Shown: positions 1 through 9,456 of the stretch, one piece after another
Numbering within the stretch: the first letter of the stretch is position 1
How the letters are laid out: each line of letters starts with the position of its first letter
NCBI GenBank assembly: GCA_023249725.1
Contig: JAHFBZ010000006.1
Coordinates: 1-44,760 of the forward strand
Origin: Methanobacteriaceae archaeon
GTDB taxonomy: Archaea; Methanobacteriota; Methanobacteria; Methanobacteriales; Methanobacteriaceae
Length of the DNA stretch: 44,760 bases
Direction of reading: 5' to 3'
Translations under genes and position numbers: made by a program
Notes under the pieces: generated by a model
Seen by the model: the letters and a program-made list of their open reading frames with translations, nothing else
The model's database searches: none
Told to the model about the DNA's origin: nothing

Positions 1-628
1 GAGTTCTTTTTTCACTGCGAGCTATTATTTTACCTGGGGTGACTTTAGTGACTTGTCTGGTAAGTATATCTGTAGGTTTATCTTCATCGGCTGCTTCTTG
101 GGAGTTTTTTTCATCATCTGATTTTTCAGTACCAGTTTCTGGTGCAGTAACATATTTTAAAATTCTGTTGACGATATGATTCCTTAAATCCGCCTCTTCC
201 ATATCATGTATTTCTACAATCACTTCGCTATCATTTATTTTAAAATCAGTGATTTGAGGTAATTTTTTGGCTAAATCAAAATCCACATCGTACTTATCCT
301 TTCCGGTAGGAATAATGGTTTTATATTTAGGCACAAAGATTTTTCGTATCCCCATGTGATATTTTTGACCTAATAGTTGAGTTAATGGCTTTTTCATTCG
401 TAGAATCGCATCATGGGCCCTTACTCGGTGGCCAGATTCTATGGTGACCTTTAGAATACTCCCATCTATTTCCCAATCAGTAATTTGAGCCCCTTCTTCT
501 TTTTTACCTTCTGGAACTCCTTTTAGAAGTAATTCACTGTTAGCGTCTTCAATAAACTTTTTTATATCTTCTTGAGCTTCTTTGATGTCTTTACTGAAAG
601 TTATTTCGCCCTGGAGTATGAATTTCAT
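1..628 (-). CDS. serS: Type-2 (methanogen-type) seryl-tRNA synthetase, N-terminal part
   Basis: Charges tRNA-Ser with serine in the cytoplasm. The reading frame runs off the left edge of the window, so only about the first 209 residues are present. These match the N-terminal tRNA-binding region of the rare SerRS found in methanogens, not the bacterial type: the frame opens MKFILQGEITFS and continues through EDANSELLLKGVPEG and SGHRVRAHDAILRMKKPL, in the same order as the Methanosarcina barkeri enzyme as I recall it. An acidic, low-complexity linker follows near residues 170-190. The catalytic domain, with its zinc site, lies outside the window. The start at 628 is preceded by AAGGTGA at good spacing. 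It is the last gene of a minus-strand series pcc1-serS, separated from pcc1 by about 180 AT-rich bases. Confidence 0.85.
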   Translation of the reverse strand, partial: MKFILQGEITFSKDIKEAQEDIKKFIEDANSELLLKGVPEGKKEEGAQITDWEIDGSILKVTIESGHRVRAHDAILRMKKPLTQLLGQKYHMGIRKIFVPKYKTIIPTGKDKYDVDFDLAKKLPQITDFKINDSEVIVEIHDMEEADLRNHIVNRILKYVTAPETGTEKSDDEKNSQEAADEDKPTDILTRQVTKVTPGKIIARSEKRT

Positions 629-805
629 TATTTTCACCTTTTAATTGATTTTAGATTATTCCTTAAAATTTGATAATTTTTAATATTTCTAAAATAACTA
701 CTTAATTTAAATTCAACAATATAGCTAAATTTATTATAATTAATTAACTCTAATACTTTAATTAATTCAACTTTAATTAGTAGCTAAATTGTTTTTAAAT
801 TTAAT

Positions 806-1039
806 TCACGACCCTTTTGCATCTTCTAAGATTTTTTCTACCGTCATTTCGCAGAATATGAGGTCGTCTGCTGTAGCTAAGAATGTATTAAGTGAATTTC
901 CTTTTATCTTGAATTTCACATCAGAGCCTTTCAGTTCTGATTCCAGATAATTTTTGTTTTCTGGGTCCAGAGACTTTAAGGAAATTTCCGCCTGCTCTTT
1001 ATTTTCATATTTCATTAATATTTGGGCATTAATAAGCAT
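806..1039 (-). CDS. pcc1: KEOPS complex subunit Pcc1
   Basis: A small protein of 77 residues with the Pcc1 pattern: a beta strand, a helix containing EQAEISLKSLDPEN, a further strand pair around VKFKIKGNSL, then a long helix in which successive ATADDLIFCE and TVEKILED segments pack. In archaea Pcc1 is the dimerisation subunit of KEOPS, which makes t6A at position 37 of ANN-decoding tRNAs. Its length is typical of the family. The ATG at 1039 has only a weak GATGAT-like ribosome site, so initiation could be inefficient or partly leaderless. It sits between cooC and serS on the same strand, so the tRNA-related pairing with serS is plausible. The family call rests on pattern recognition of a short sequence. 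Confidence 0.7.
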   Translation of the reverse strand: MLINAQILMKYENKEQAEISLKSLDPENKNYLESELKGSDVKFKIKGNSLNTFLATADDLIFCEMTVEKILEDAKGS

Positions 1040-1146
1040 GATATCATCTTTAATTTATGTTATTCCATTTACGATTTCAGAAATATTGATTTATTATAAT
1101 TAATTGATTTAATAATTTTGAATAATAATTATTTAATCGATTCCAT

Positions 1147-1935
1147 TTAATCCATACCAGAGATATTTAATATTTTTTTTCCAATATCTTCAATCGATTT
1201 TAAGGCATCTGAATCAGGGTATTGATTAAGAGGCTTGCCTTCCATGTCGGCGTTGATCACAAATGAATCGCGGGGAATGCTTCCTAACATGTCAACATCC
1301 AGTTCTTTTAGTTTTTTCTCAACGAATTCCTCTTCTTCCACACTAGAAACTTTGTTAATTACAGCCACTATATTCTGTACTCCAATGTCCCCGGCCAGTT
1401 TTTTTATTCTTTGAGCAGTTTCCAGGGATTTTAAACCGGGTTCAACTACTACAATCATCATATCTACTGATTCTGCTGTTTTACGTCCTAAATGTTCTAT
1501 TCCAGCTTCCATATCTAGAATAACTATTTCGTCTTTTTTTAGTATCATATGTCTTAAAAGAGCTTTCAAAAGGACAGAGGCTGGACATACGCATCCATCT
1601 CCACCTTTATCTACAGTTCCCATGACTAGAATTTTTAAATTTCCATCAGGACCATAATCAATGGATAATGTCTCAGGAAGATCGCTGATTTTAGGGTTCA
1701 TTTTGAATACTTCTCCAAAGGAAGATCCTGGTTCTGCTCCAGTCCTATCCTTTATTAAATCCCTCATTTGAGATATGGGGGTGATTTTATCGTGTATTCC
1801 AAGACTGGATGCTAAATTCATGTCTGGATCAGCATCTATAGCGTATACTTTGTACTTTTTGGAGAAAATACATGACAATGTACTGGAAAGAGTTGTTTTA
1901 CCTACTCCTCCTTTTCCGGTTACAGCGATTTTCAT
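1147..1935 (-). CDS. cooC: CooC-type nickel-insertion P-loop ATPase
   Basis: A 262-residue MinD/SIMIBI-class ATPase. The deviant Walker A motif GKGGVGKTT lies at residues 7-15. The CooC signature GDGCVCPASVLLKALLRH follows near residue 112, with the CxC pair that in CooC1 forms the metal site at the dimer interface. The Walker B-like segment ILDMEAGIEHLGR follows near residue 140. CooC proteins help load nickel into the C-cluster of CO dehydrogenase; in methanogens the client would be CODH/acetyl-CoA synthase. No CODH gene is in the window, so this copy stands alone. The start ATG at 1935 is preceded by AAGGTG. A general MinD-like role is possible, but the CxCP motif favours CooC. Confidence 0.8.
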   Translation of the reverse strand: MKIAVTGKGGVGKTTLSSTLSCIFSKKYKVYAIDADPDMNLASSLGIHDKITPISQMRDLIKDRTGAEPGSSFGEVFKMNPKISDLPETLSIDYGPDGNLKILVMGTVDKGGDGCVCPASVLLKALLRHMILKKDEIVILDMEAGIEHLGRKTAESVDMMIVVVEPGLKSLETAQRIKKLAGDIGVQNIVAVINKVSSVEEEEFVEKKLKELDVDMLGSIPRDSFVINADMEGKPLNQYPDSDALKSIEDIGKKILNISGMD

Positions 1936-2460
1936 TTTAACACCTTATTATAATATTTAATTGGATTTTGATTAATTTAATTAATTTTTAATTCTATTTT
2001 GCTTTCAATAAAATTTTCCACATAAAAATTTCAAATAATAAATACTTTATTAAATATTAAATTAATTAGTAGATAATTATTTAGTATATATTAAAAATAA
2101 TCTTTATAATAATATGGACTATTTATGTTAAAAAATGATATTAAAGATATATTTAAAATTGAAGATATATTAAAAGTTATATTAAAGATTATAATATGAA
2201 ATAATTGAGATGAATTTTAATAATTATTTTAATTAATAATTAATTTATTAAGAAAATTAATTTTATTTAGAATAATACTGATAAAAAGTTATTTGAAAAT
2301 ATTTCATATTTAATTATAATTTATATCAATTACATTTTTGACGGTAACGTTTATTAATGGTTATCAAGAAATTGAACTTAACTTAATCTAAGTTATCATT
2401 TCAGTTATCATTCTCAATTTTCAATGTTTAATTGATAGAAATTTTTATGGAGGATTATTT
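1936..2460. other. 525-bp AT-rich divergent intergenic region
   Basis: Lies between cooC (leftward) and rpl10e (rightward), so it must hold both promoters. It is extremely AT-rich and no open frame of coding character was found. Near the rpl10e end a 10-base element, AGTTATCATT, occurs twice 12 bases apart (2391-2400 and 2403-2412). GGAGGATT precedes the rpl10e start. No RNA gene was recognised here. Confidence 0.5.
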
Positions 2461-2943
2461 ATGGTTCGAGCATATACAAGAAGAGATTACATTAGAAAAA
2501 TCCCAGGGTCACGGATTGTTCAATATGATATGGGTAACTTATCCGCGGAATTCCCAATATCCGTTAGTTTAGCAGTGAAGGCCCCTACCCAAATTCAACA
2601 CAACGCTTTAGAAGCATCCAGGATCGCATCTAACAGATTTATGCAGAGAAAAGCTGGTAGAATGGGTTACCACCTGAAAATACGAGTTTATCCGCACCAC
2701 ATTGTCCGGGAAAACCCTATGGCCACTGGGGCCGGTGCTGACCGGGTACAAGATGGTATGAGAAAAGCTTTTGGTAAAGCAGTAAGTTCTGTAGCCATAG
2801 TGAAGAAAAATCAGAAGATACTCACTATTCAAACCAACAAGAAAAACTTTTTAGATGCCAAAGAGGCCCTTAGAAGAGCAGCTATGAAATTCCCAGTTTC
2901 CTGTAGAGTAGTTGTTGACAAGGGAGAAGAACTAGTCAAATAG
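2461..2943 (+). CDS. rpl10e: 50S ribosomal protein L10e (uL16 family)
   Basis: A component of the large ribosomal subunit near the peptidyl-transferase and tRNA entry region. The 160-residue sequence is colinear with archaeal L10e: [19 protein letters not shown] at the N-terminus, a basic region [17 protein letters not shown], the loop [17 protein letters not shown], then RKAFGKAV and the C-terminal [13 protein letters not shown]. Length is normal. The ATG is 7 nt downstream of a strong GGAGG. It is monocistronic here, followed by an AT-rich spacer and then ppsA on the same strand, with no other ribosomal genes in the window. Confidence 0.95.
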   Translation: MVRAYTRRDYIRKIPGSRIVQYDMGNLSAEFPISVSLAVKAPTQIQHNALEASRIASNRFMQRKAGRMGYHLKIRVYPHHIVRENPMATGAGADRVQDGMRKAFGKAVSSVAIVKKNQKILTIQTNKKNFLDAKEALRRAAMKFPVSCRVVVDKGEELVK

Positions 2944-3158
2944 ATAATTATATTTAAATTGGTTTATTTAACCAATTTAACCTTTTAATCTTTTAAAATA
3001 TATTTAATTTAAGTTTTAGACTACATTTGCACGATCTGATTCGTAATTTATCTAAATATCTATGGATAAATAAAATTAGTTAATATCTGTAATTAATTAA
3101 TGGATTTGATTAATCACAATTATTTTTGAACAATAATGAGGTTTTAAGGGGATAAAAC

Positions 3159-5441
3159 ATGTATGTGGCATTTTTTGAGGATTTAAACAAGGAAGATGTG
3201 GATATTGCTGGTGGAAAGGGAGCTAATTTAGGAGAATTAACTCAAGCTGGAATCCCAGTTCCTCCGGGATTTGTGGTAACATCCGAAACCTATGATAAAT
3301 TTATGAGAGAAACAGGGATTTATGGCGAAGTAATGGGCTTTTTAGACTCTCTGGATGTTAATAACAATAAAAAACTCCAGGAAGCCGCTAAAAATATTAA
3401 AAAAATCATTATTGAAACCGAAGTTCCTGAAGACATTAAAACGTTGATTATAGAAGCTTACAACGCACTTTGCCAACGTATTGGTACTGAAAATGTTTTT
3501 GTGGCCATTCGTTCATCTGCTACAGCAGAAGATTTACCTGAAGCCTCTTTCGCAGGACAGCAAGATACTTTTCTTAATATTAAAGGCTCAAAAGATGTCT
3601 TAGAATATGTGCAAAAATGTTGGGCATCTCTTTTTGAAGCAAGAGCAATTTTCTACCGAGAAGAAAATAATTTTGATCACTCCAAGGTATATATTGCAGT
3701 TGTAGTTCAGGAGATGGTGGAGGCTGAAAAAGCAGGTGTAATGTTTACAGTACACCCTTCCACTGGTGAAGAAAAGATTCTCATTGAAGGTTCCTGGGGA
3801 TTAGGCGAAGCCGTAGTTTCTGGAACTGTTACTCCTGACACTTACTGGGTTGACAAAGCTACCGGTGAAATTCTGGAAGTTACTATCAGTGAGAAAAATG
3901 TCATGTTCAAAAAAGACCCTAAGGCTGGAAAGACCATTAAAACAGAAGTTCCCACGGATTTGAAAAACAAGCGGGTTTTAAATGAAGAGGAATTGGAAAC
4001 TCTAACTGAAATGGGTAAAAGGATACATGAACATTACGCATTTCCTCAAGATACAGAATGGGCTTTTAAAGATGGTGAACTATTCATGCTCCAGTCCAGA
4101 CCAGTTACCACTTTAGGTGGGAATCATAGTGACTCTCAAGATGCAGAAGAAAGAGAGAGAATCATAATAACTAAGGGATTAGGCGCCAGTCCAGGCATGG
4201 CTTCTGGTGCGGTAAAAATAGTTAATGATATTGACGAGCTGGACAAAATTCATGAAGGTGACGTTCTGGTTACTGTTATGACCACTCCGGACATGGTTCC
4301 GGCCATGAAACGGGCCAGTGGAATTATCACCGATGAGGGTGGAGTAACCTGTCACGCTGCTATTGTTTCCAGGGAACTGGGAATACCTTGTGTAGTAGGA
4401 ACCTCTGACGCTTCTAAAACCCTTGATGAAAACCAATTAGTTACTCTGGATGGTAAAAAGGGAATTATTTATGAAGGAATACTCAAAGTTTCTGAGAAAA
4501 AAGTTGAAGATACTCCATCATTTGCTGAAGCACCAGTATTAACTGTCACTGAGGTAAAAGTCAATGTAAGTATGGTTGAAGCGGCTCAAAAGGCAGCAGC
4601 TACAGGAGCAGACGGTGTGGGCTTACTGCGAACAGAACACATGATGCTAACCTCTGGAGTCCACCCTAAAAAGTTCATTACAGATGGAAGAGAAGATGAT
4701 CTGGTAAAGATACTGGTAGAAAATATTCTAAAAGTAGCCGATGCATTTTATCCTCGACCTGTATGGTACCGAACTTTAGATGCCCCAACAGATGAATTTA
4801 AAACATTAGATGGTGGCCAAGATGAACCTTATGAACACAATCCTATGTTAGGCTGGAGAGGAATCAGAAGGGAATTGGATGAGCCAGATATCTTAAAAGC
4901 TGAATTCAATGCCATTAAAAAACTCCATGAACAAGGCTACACCAATATTGGAATCATGATTCCTTTGGTACAGCACCCTGACGAGCTTAAAAAGGCCAAA
5001 CAAATTGCCGAGGAAGTTGGATTGAAACCTCATAAGGATATAGAGTTTGGAATCATGGTAGAAACTCCTGCAGCAGCACTTATTATTGAAGACTTCATTG
5101 ATGTGGGACTTGACTTTGTAAGCTTTGGAACCAATGACTTAACCCAATACACTCTGGCCATTGACAGAAACAATGAGCATGTAGCAGGTTTATACACTGA
5201 AGGACACCCTGCAGTTTTAAAACTCATTGAAAGAGTTATTAAGAAATGTAATGCAGCTGGAGTCAAAACCAGTATTTGTGGCCAGGCTGGAAGTATGCCT
5301 AAAATTGTAGAAAAACTGGTAGAGCTTGGAATTGACAGTGTATCTGCAAATACGGATGCTGTAGCTGATGTAAGAAGAACTGTGGCCCGTGGAGAGCAAA
5401 AATTGCTTTTAAGGGCTGCTCGGAAGATGGTTACTGAATAA
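3159..5441 (+). CDS. ppsA: Phosphoenolpyruvate synthase
   Basis: Makes PEP from pyruvate and ATP, releasing AMP and phosphate; in an autotrophic methanogen it is the entry to gluconeogenesis from acetyl-CoA-derived pyruvate. The 760 residues carry three domains in the usual order. First is the ATP-grasp domain, with GGKGANLGEL near residue 18 and AIRSSATAEDLPEASFAGQ near residue 115. Second is the mobile phosphohistidine domain, GGVTCHAAIVSREL, with the catalytic His at about residue 399. Third is the PEP-utilising TIM barrel, with LLRTEHM, FGTNDLTQYTL and the active-site Cys in CGQAGSMP. The start follows AGGGGAT. It is functionally paired with pycB further right in the window, since both act on pyruvate. 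Confidence 0.95.
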   Translation: MYVAFFEDLNKEDVDIAGGKGANLGELTQAGIPVPPGFVVTSETYDKFMRETGIYGEVMGFLDSLDVNNNKKLQEAAKNIKKIIIETEVPEDIKTLIIEAYNALCQRIGTENVFVAIRSSATAEDLPEASFAGQQDTFLNIKGSKDVLEYVQKCWASLFEARAIFYREENNFDHSKVYIAVVVQEMVEAEKAGVMFTVHPSTGEEKILIEGSWGLGEAVVSGTVTPDTYWVDKATGEILEVTISEKNVMFKKDPKAGKTIKTEVPTDLKNKRVLNEEELETLTEMGKRIHEHYAFPQDTEWAFKDGELFMLQSRPVTTLGGNHSDSQDAEERERIIITKGLGASPGMASGAVKIVNDIDELDKIHEGDVLVTVMTTPDMVPAMKRASGIITDEGGVTCHAAIVSRELGIPCVVGTSDASKTLDENQLVTLDGKKGIIYEGILKVSEKKVEDTPSFAEAPVLTVTEVKVNVSMVEAAQKAAATGADGVGLLRTEHMMLTSGVHPKKFITDGREDDLVKILVENILKVADAFYPRPVWYRTLDAPTDEFKTLDGGQDEPYEHNPMLGWRGIRRELDEPDILKAEFNAIKKLHEQGYTNIGIMIPLVQHPDELKKAKQIAEEVGLKPHKDIEFGIMVETPAAALIIEDFIDVGLDFVSFGTNDLTQYTLAIDRNNEHVAGLYTEGHPAVLKLIERVIKKCNAAGVKTSICGQAGSMPKIVEKLVELGIDSVSANTDAVADVRRTVARGEQKLLLRAARKMVTE

Positions 5442-5463
5442 ACTTTTAATAGTTTATCTTTAA

Positions 5464-5495
5464 CTAATTTTTAATTTTTTTAATATTTTTCTAAT
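5464..5495 (+). terminator. T-rich transcription end after ppsA
   Basis: Runs of T (ATTTTTAATTTTTTTAATATTTTTC) begin about 20 bases after the ppsA stop and before the mfnA ribosome site. Archaeal RNA polymerase terminates at such tracts without a hairpin. Assignment is by composition only, and read-through into mfnA is possible because the gap is just 78 bp. Confidence 0.35.
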
Positions 5496-5519
5496 TAATT
5501 TATTCTAGGTGTCATTAAA

Positions 5520-6683
5520 ATGGATAAAACAGGACTCAGCAAGCGCCAGGTCTTTGAAACGCTTCAGGAGTTCAAGAAAAAGGATTTAAAGTATTCTTCC
5601 GGCAAAATACTAGGTTCCATGTGCACCTGTGCTCATCCTATTGCTAAAGAAGTATATTGTGATTTTTTAGAATCCAATTTGGGAGATCCTGGCCTTTTTA
5701 AAGGTACTAAAGCACTGGAAAATGAAGTAATTTCTATGCTAGGTGAACTTTTAGGCAAGAAAGATGTTTATGGGCATGTAATTACTGGCGGCACGGAAGC
5801 TAATCTCATGGCCATGCGAGCAGCCAGAAATATGGTCCAGAATACTATGGGTGAAGAATTAAATGGAACTCCCGAGATTATGGTTCCTAAATCTGCACAT
5901 TTTTCCTTTAAAAAGGCTGCCGATATCTTGGGTTTAAAATTAAAAGAAATTGAATTGAATGACGAATATCGCATGGATTTGAACTGCTTTCAGGAAAATA
6001 TCTCCAAAAATACCATTGCGGTAGTTGGTGTGGCTGGAACCACGGAACTAGGTAAAATTGACCCTATATCTGAACTTTCCAAAATTTGCTTGGATTCTAA
6101 TATTTATCTACATGTTGATGCGGCCTTCGGAGGCTTTTTAATACCTTTTTTAAAAGAAATTGGATATAAACTTCCTGATTTTGATTTTTCCCTAGAAGGT
6201 GTATCTTCCATTACCATTGACCCTCATAAGATGGGCTTGGCCCCTATTCCATCAGGATGTATCTTGTTCCGGGAAAAAGTGTATCTGGATGTCATGAACA
6301 TTGATACTCCATACCTCACTGAAAAACAGCAGTCCACTATTGCTGGTACCAGAACTGGTGCTTCTTCGGCTGCTACTTGGGCTGTAATGAAGTATATGGG
6401 TAGAGAAGGCTATGCCAAACTCGCATCCAGGGCCATGGAAATAACAGACTTTTTAGCCAGGAATCTGGTTAAAGCAGGCTTTGAATTAGTAAGTTCACCT
6501 GAATTAAACATAGTTGCATTTAATTCTAAGCAAATGCCGGCTCATGAGCTGGCTGAAAAACTTGAAGCTCAAGGATGGGCTGTCTCTGTTTCATCATGCC
6601 CTCCGGCCATAAGGGTAGTACTAATGCCTCATATAAAACGGGAACATATAATTGAATTCATGGATACCCTTGAAAATATTTAA
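5520..6683 (+). CDS. mfnA: L-tyrosine decarboxylase MfnA (methanofuran biosynthesis)
   Basis: A PLP-dependent group II decarboxylase that makes tyramine, the first building block of methanofuran; archaeal relatives can also decarboxylate aspartate to beta-alanine for coenzyme A. The 387-residue length is normal. Visible landmarks are [20 protein letters not shown] (cofactor phosphate and ring region), [27 protein letters not shown] with the PLP-pairing Asp, and [11 protein letters not shown], where the Lys forms the Schiff base. [17 protein letters not shown] comes next. The start follows GGTGTC. It lies 78 bp after ppsA on the same strand and may be partly co-transcribed. Substrate choice between Tyr and Asp cannot be read from sequence alone. 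Confidence 0.9.
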   Translation: MDKTGLSKRQVFETLQEFKKKDLKYSSGKILGSMCTCAHPIAKEVYCDFLESNLGDPGLFKGTKALENEVISMLGELLGKKDVYGHVITGGTEANLMAMRAARNMVQNTMGEELNGTPEIMVPKSAHFSFKKAADILGLKLKEIELNDEYRMDLNCFQENISKNTIAVVGVAGTTELGKIDPISELSKICLDSNIYLHVDAAFGGFLIPFLKEIGYKLPDFDFSLEGVSSITIDPHKMGLAPIPSGCILFREKVYLDVMNIDTPYLTEKQQSTIAGTRTGASSAATWAVMKYMGREGYAKLASRAMEITDFLARNLVKAGFELVSSPELNIVAFNSKQMPAHELAEKLEAQGWAVSVSSCPPAIRVVLMPHIKREHIIEFMDTLENI

Positions 6684-6855
6684 AATACCTATAATTAAAT
6701 TACTTTTAATTACTGAATCCTACTTTTTATTATTCCTAAAATTAATTATAATTAAGTTATATTGATATGGTGAAATTGGATTATGGAATAAATATTTTTT
6801 ATTTTTCTATAACTATTTTAGGTAAAATAAATTTTATAGCTCATGAGGTTTTAAA

Positions 6856-7350
6856 ATGAAAAAAATTACTATTCCCACCACTAAAGTAATAGTTGATGAG
6901 TTGGAAATTGGCGATCAGATTCTTTTAAGTGGAAAAATGCTTACGGGAAGAGATGCTGCCCTGCCGAGGCTGGTTAAATCAATGGAAAATGGGAAAAAAT
7001 TAATAGATATCCAAGGAGCGGCCCTGATGCATACGGCAGTTAGTGATGCTGGAATCGCACCCACTACTAGTAACAAGGAAGAAATCGAGGGAAATATTCC
7101 ATATCTGGCCAAAGCAGGCCTTTTGATTCATATAGGAAAAGGAAATCTAAGCGAAAATACAGTAAAATCTTTAGGTGATGCCGGAGCCATATTTGTGGTA
7201 ACACCACCTGTAGCAGCACTTTTAACCAGCAAAGTAAAGTCAAAAAAAGTGGCAGCATTTGAAGAAGAAGGAATGGAGGCCATATTTGAACTGGAAGTTG
7301 AAGAAATTCCAGGAATTGTAGCTGTGGCCCATGGAAAGTCTATTTATTGA
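6856..7350 (+). CDS. Class I fumarate hydratase beta-subunit-like protein
   Basis: A 164-residue homologue of the C-terminal (beta) domain of class I fumarase and tartrate dehydratase. It fits through EIGDQILLSGKMLTGRDAA, the GIAPTTSNKEE segment (family consensus GPTTxxRMD), LIHIGKGNLSENTV, and VEEIPGIVAVAHGKSIY near the end. In methanogens the split alpha and beta subunits hydrate fumarate in the incomplete reductive TCA route. Two points are unusual. The segment before APTT lacks the usual Pro-rich GP...GP loop and reads DIQGAALMHTAVSDAG, and no alpha subunit is nearby. The start follows GAGGTTTTAAA, and the stop is only 8 bp from the convergent upp stop. Activity on fumarate versus another hydroxyacid remains open. 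Confidence 0.75.
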   Translation: MKKITIPTTKVIVDELEIGDQILLSGKMLTGRDAALPRLVKSMENGKKLIDIQGAALMHTAVSDAGIAPTTSNKEEIEGNIPYLAKAGLLIHIGKGNLSENTVKSLGDAGAIFVVTPPVAALLTSKVKSKKVAAFEEEGMEAIFELEVEEIPGIVAVAHGKSIY

Positions 7351-7358
7351 TAATATGC

Positions 7359-8012
7359 TTATGGATAATATCCAAAACTATTTGGATGGCTTGCCAAAGC
7401 TATATCTCCAGCATCTCCCAGGCCAGGCACAATATATCCATCAGCATTCAATTCTTTCTCCACAGAACATGTATAAATTTCCAGTTCTGGATGATTTTCC
7501 ATTATTTTTTCTAATCCTGGTTCCGAGCTTATTACCGTAAATAGGACCATTCTTTGGGGATTTCCAAACCTTTCAAGTTTTTTAAGTATTAATTCCATGG
7601 TATTTCCAGTGGCCAGCATGGGATCGGCCACAATTACGATTTTATCATTTAAATCTGGTATTTTGAGGTAATCCATGCATACTTCAAAGGGAGGTTCATC
7701 ACGCCTCCACGCCCCAACCACTCCGTACTGTGCTTCTGGAAAAACCCGCAATATTCCATTGGTTAAGGGCAAAGAAGCTCTTAATATGGTGATAATAACG
7801 ATATCATTTCTGGATTTAATTTCTATTCCATTAGCCTGGCCCAATGGAGTTTCCACTTTGATATTTTCTTTTTCTAATGTATTAGCAAATTCATAGGCCA
7901 TTAATCTACCAATTTCAATAATCCCTTTCCTGAAATGGGCCGAATCAATTCCTTTTTTTCTTATTTTGGTTAATTTTTCTTGGACTAATAGGTGGTCAAT
8001 TATTTTTAACAT
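7359..8012 (-). CDS. upp: Uracil phosphoribosyltransferase
   Basis: A pyrimidine salvage enzyme forming UMP from uracil and PRPP. The 217 residues contain the PRPP loop VIVADPMLATGNTM near residue 130 and the uracil-binding C-terminal motif GYIVPGLGDAGD near residue 190. The EAQYGVVGAWRRDEPP segment is also typical of the family. The ATG at 8012 is preceded by an ideal GGTGATTAA. It converges on the fumarase-like gene with an 8-bp gap between stop codons, so the two transcripts must overlap in their 3' ends. Confidence 0.93.
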   Translation of the reverse strand: MLKIIDHLLVQEKLTKIRKKGIDSAHFRKGIIEIGRLMAYEFANTLEKENIKVETPLGQANGIEIKSRNDIVIITILRASLPLTNGILRVFPEAQYGVVGAWRRDEPPFEVCMDYLKIPDLNDKIVIVADPMLATGNTMELILKKLERFGNPQRMVLFTVISSEPGLEKIMENHPELEIYTCSVEKELNADGYIVPGLGDAGDIALASHPNSFGYYP

Positions 8013-8228
8013 TTAATCACCGGATATGAGTTAAATTAATTGCTAGTAAACTCTCCTTAATCAATTCACTGTTTATTATTTTATTCAATATAGAAAATTA
8101 TATGAAATAACTAAACTAAAAATATTACTAAGATTTTGGCCTTTTATTTAGAATAAATTCAATTTACTTACTTTAAAATTTCATTGTATTATTTAAAAAT
8201 ATAAATTAGGGGAAAAAGAGGTTTTAAA

Positions 8229-9272
8229 TTGAATAAAAAATTAATCATTGGGATTATAATTATTTTAATAGCTTCGATTTTAATCATGTTTGTCACATGG
8301 CCTCAAACAACCAATCAAAAAGGATTTCAATCAGAAGTAGTTCTGGAAAATCTTAATACTCCTTGGGCCATTGACTTCCTGCCTAATGGAACAATGATAT
8401 TCACCGAACGGAATGGAAAAGTCAGTACTTGGGATGGTAAATCGCTTAGTGTAGTGGGTAATATCTCGGTTAAGGCTGAAGGAGAATCAGGACTCTTAGG
8501 ATTGGCAGTAGATCCAGAATTTTCTAAAAACAAATATGTCTATGTTTATTATACCGATAATGACTCTAATCGTATTTCTAGATTCAATTTAAATCAAAAA
8601 CTAGAAAATGAAACGGTTTTGTTAGATAACATCCCCAGTGCATCAACTCACGATGCAGGCCGACTTAAATTCGGGCCAGACGGTAAATTATATGCTACTA
8701 CAGGCGATGCCTCTCAAAGAGATCTGGTCCAAGATGTAAATTCTCTAGCCGGTAAAATACTACGTTTAAATAAAAATGGGTCGGTACCTGATGATAATCC
8801 ATTTAAAAATTATGTATGGTCCTATGGCCATAGGAATCCTCAGGGAATAACCTGGAGTGACAATGGAACCATGTATTCATCCGAACATGGCCAGAACATG
8901 AATGATGAGATTAATATCATTGTAAAAGGGGGAAACTATGGTTGGCCCTTAGAAGAAGGAGATAATTTAACTGGTAAGTATAAAAATCCACTTATCTTCT
9001 ACACAAACTTTACTTTAGCCCCATCTGGAATGGCATTTTTCCAGAAAGATTTGTATGTGGCAGGACTTAGAGGTAACCAACTAAGACAGATTGTTCTGGA
9101 TGAGAGTGGCCAGAAAGTGCTTAGTGAGGTGGAATTATTTACTAATCTGGGTCGTATACGGGATGTGGTGGTTCATGATGGTTATTTGTATATCAGTACC
9201 AGTAATTACGATGGACGGGGTGTTCCTAAAGTGGGGGATGATAAAATAATTAGAATAAGGGTTAATGGTTGA
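8229..9272 (+). CDS. Exported GSDH-family (PQQ-type) beta-propeller
   Basis: A 347-residue member of the glucose/sorbosone dehydrogenase family. Residues 3-24 form one hydrophobic segment after MNKK, so the protein is exported and probably anchored at the outer face of the membrane. The six-bladed propeller motifs are TPWAIDFLPNG, GESGLLGLAVDPEF, NRISRFNL, HDAGRLKFGPDGKLYATTGD, WSYGHRNPQGITW and KGGNYGWP. Soluble homologues oxidise sugars with PQQ, but most archaeal members have no proven substrate and PQQ synthesis is not expected in this lineage, so I would not claim dehydrogenase activity. The start codon is TTG, seven bases after GAGGT. It directly precedes the surface-protein island but has its own promoter-like region. 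Confidence 0.8.
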   Translation: MNKKLIIGIIIILIASILIMFVTWPQTTNQKGFQSEVVLENLNTPWAIDFLPNGTMIFTERNGKVSTWDGKSLSVVGNISVKAEGESGLLGLAVDPEFSKNKYVYVYYTDNDSNRISRFNLNQKLENETVLLDNIPSASTHDAGRLKFGPDGKLYATTGDASQRDLVQDVNSLAGKILRLNKNGSVPDDNPFKNYVWSYGHRNPQGITWSDNGTMYSSEHGQNMNDEINIIVKGGNYGWPLEEGDNLTGKYKNPLIFYTNFTLAPSGMAFFQKDLYVAGLRGNQLRQIVLDESGQKVLSEVELFTNLGRIRDVVVHDGYLYISTSNYDGRGVPKVGDDKIIRIRVNG

Positions 9273-9456
9273 TTTCTCTGGTTTTAAATTTTATTAAATT
9301 ATTACTTTTTTTAGTTTTTTATTAATTTTTTTATTACTAATTTTCTTTTAGAAAGTATTAAATATCACGTTTTTGTAAGTTATTCTAATGAATTGTTATG
9401 ATGTTATTAATTATGGATGTGGGCTGATTTGTTAGTAATTTTAGTGGGGCGGGGTC

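Noticed and set aside
7331-7540. A 69-codon frame overlapping the end of the fumarase-like gene and upp.
   Set aside because: It is the antisense of upp, has no ribosome site, and upp is unambiguous.
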